This document shows, piece by piece, positions 62,175 to 64,000 of a DNA stretch of 64,000 nt. The notes under the pieces were generated by a model. That model did not search any database, was not told the DNA's origin, and worked only from the letters and a program-made list of their open reading frames with translations. The stretch covers positions 890,001-954,000 of the forward strand of contig JABMCL010002673.1 in NCBI GenBank assembly GCA_018857735.1. Reading direction: 5' to 3'. The stretch's first letter is position 1. Each line of letters starts with the position of its first letter. The stretch comes from Alviniconcha marisindica. Lineage: Eukaryota; Mollusca; Gastropoda; Provannidae. The translations under genes and the position numbers were made by a program.

Positions 62175-62769
62175 TGAACCACTGAGTCCCACAGATTAAA
62201 CATTCTTTAATATTGGTTAACAGAAACCAACCAGTCCAAACACTGCAGTGAGCATGTGTAGAAAAAAGAAGGAAAAAAAAAAAGAGAGGCAGAAATACAA
62301 TGGAGCCTCATGATGTAGTACGTGGGGTCAAACAAATATGCTTGTAAAGAAACACCATGATTTTTTAATAAAAATTTTTTAAAGCAGAGAGAGAGACAGA
62401 GCAGGTATAAGTAAGTCTGAATGTCAAACAAGCAAAAGGTGTAATCTTGAACATAACCAGACCTATTACAGAAATAATATAAATCCAATATATTCCTGTG
62501 CACATTTAAATGTCATTGGTGAATAAATATCCTTGTATCTAAATTTGACATTACCCAGGAGCTGAGAACTATAGGTCACACAATAATTGGTTATTCCACT
62601 AAAAAACACTTTATCTCTGCACATCTGTTTACAAACATTATCCCTATAAGTTTCACGCTGTCAGTGCCCTCTGTAAAATTTGTGAAAAGCCTAAGACTTT
62701 GGAAACAACATATGCTGAAGTGTGCACCTGAACACGAGGCATGTCTGCCCTAGGTAAAAAAATAGTTCT

Positions 62770-62985
62770 GTTTTGATCTGAATGATGTCTGTGTATTATT
62801 TGTGTTGGAGTTTGGAAATGGGGGTGTTTTCCATTACATTCAGGGTGTGAGACTTGCAGAAAGGAACAATTAATTAGGTTCTTGATCTGAAAGATGTTGG
62901 CATTATTCGTGCTGGAGTTTGGAAATGGGGATGCGTTCCATTACATTCAGGGTGTGAGACTTGCAGAAGGGAACAACTATTTGAC
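62770..62985. repeat. Direct duplication of ~105 bp
   Basis: GGAGTTTGGAAATGGGG and CCATTACATTCAGGGTGTGA with GACTTGCAGAA occur in two diverged copies. Confidence 0.9.
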
Positions 62986-62989
62986 TGAC

Positions 62990-64000
62990 ATTTTAGACAG
63001 AAGCTGAATGGAAGCTCCAAATTTAACAAACATTTATGATGAAATCATATATATGCTTGTCCAAAAGCCCAAATGGGGGTCTCCTGACCAGTGCCTCTGT
63101 TTTCTTGTGGAAGGTGAACATTTTTTTTTGAGGTAACATAATAATACACAATACTGTATTCATCAAAAAACATGAAATTGTTGTGCCACTTGATCCTACA
63201 CTAAAACATCGTCCAGATGTAGATAGGATGGACACTCTGACATGCACAAAAGTGCACGACTGTGGAAGGAAAAGATGAATGCCTGATCACAAAGATTAAA
63301 AGCTAGGACTTTGTGTACACTGAAACCAATAAACAGCCAACACGAAACAACAACAACAACATCAACAACAACAAAACACAAGGTGTGAATTAGTACCCCA
63401 AAAATTCATTTTTGATTAATGAAGCAAAACATTTGAAAATCTAAAATCTCTCAACATCTGGAGTAAAAATGTTCACTGGGTGTATGAATGATATGAAAAA
63501 AAGAAGGGAAAAAAAAAAAAAAGGTGCTACAAACTGCACATGTCAGTGAACCAACAGCACATTCCAAACAGCAACTACTGGCCTGCTGGATTTCACCCAC
63601 TGCCACAGAGTGTGCAGCCATAGCCAGTCCCAGCTCTTCTTCCCAAGAACCTTTGGGACAGTTATCTGTAGGTTCTTGAAGCTGCGAAAGTTAAATAACT
63701 GTGGCAGAGATATTTGGCATTCGTACCTGGATCTTCCTAAATCTGCATCCTTGTGTTGTAAAGTTTAGTAAAAAAAAAAAAAAAAGCAAACAAACAAACA
63801 AAACAAACAACAACAACAACAAACAAACAAACAAACAAAACAAAAACCTCATACAATGGCAGTGATGAATGGACCATAGGCAAGTAGTTACTCATGGAAA
63901 GTCGGGAACTGACTTTTCCCCCAGTGACTATATTACACACCAAATCGGCAAATGAATGCCCAAATGACTCACATGCAAACAGGAACAGACAACTCAAGAT
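62990..64000. other. Right-edge flank, no confident gene
   Basis: AT-rich with (CAAA)n and (CAA)n runs (63340-63375, 63785-63845). A minus-strand open stretch at about 63535-63735 is noted under findings. Confidence 0.4.

Overview
This window is eukaryotic nuclear DNA, most likely from a mollusc and perhaps a gastropod. The evidence is a multi-exon animal gene with GT-AG introns, many (CA)n, (AG)n and (TA)n microsatellites, long G/C homopolymers, many private minisatellites, tRNA-headed SINEs and truncated non-LTR retrotransposon ends. The mollusc assignment is an inference from the style of the repeats and from the protein; species cannot be read from the sequence. Apart from one short terminal exon at the left edge, all recognisable host coding sequence belongs to one minus-strand gene.

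That gene is a complete Tec/Btk-family cytoplasmic tyrosine kinase. I assembled 17 coding exons by hand between 46998 (ATG) and 23605 (stop). All splice sites are GT-AG and all phases agree. The product is 640 residues: PH domain (about 10-113), BTK zinc motif (His129, Cys142, Cys143, Cys153), a short proline-rich linker, SH3 (about 195-252), SH2 (259-350) and a tyrosine kinase domain (about 375-630) with every catalytic motif intact. The ATG exon carries 5'-UTR back to an acceptor at 47107/47108. A donor at 59652, in a CpG-richer stretch with a palindromic ETS-like pair, marks a candidate non-coding first exon, which would give a 36-kb transcription unit.

Layout: 1-670 holds the last coding exon of an unrecognised plus-strand gene. 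670-23600 is intergenic or 3'-UTR sequence, with LINE 3' ends, two 241-bp TTAA-flanked MITEs, several minisatellites and a 2-kb satellite built from a SINE-like tail. 23605-46998 is the kinase gene; at least six of its introns carry their own tandem array. 47108-59651 is the presumed 5' intron, with SINE/LINE debris and a 5S-rRNA-like fragment. 59700-64000 is the probable promoter and upstream repeats.

The most unusual feature is that exon-intron boundaries of the kinase have themselves become satellite units. The 3' end of the DFG exon with its 5' splice site is repeated about 17 times in intron 14. The 3' end of the penultimate exon with its 5' splice site is repeated about 14 times in intron 16. 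The acceptor side of the third PH exon is duplicated once. The genuine junction in each case is still intact and in frame. A large near-perfect inverted repeat (30236-30612) in intron 11 would fold into a long double-stranded RNA hairpin in the pre-mRNA.
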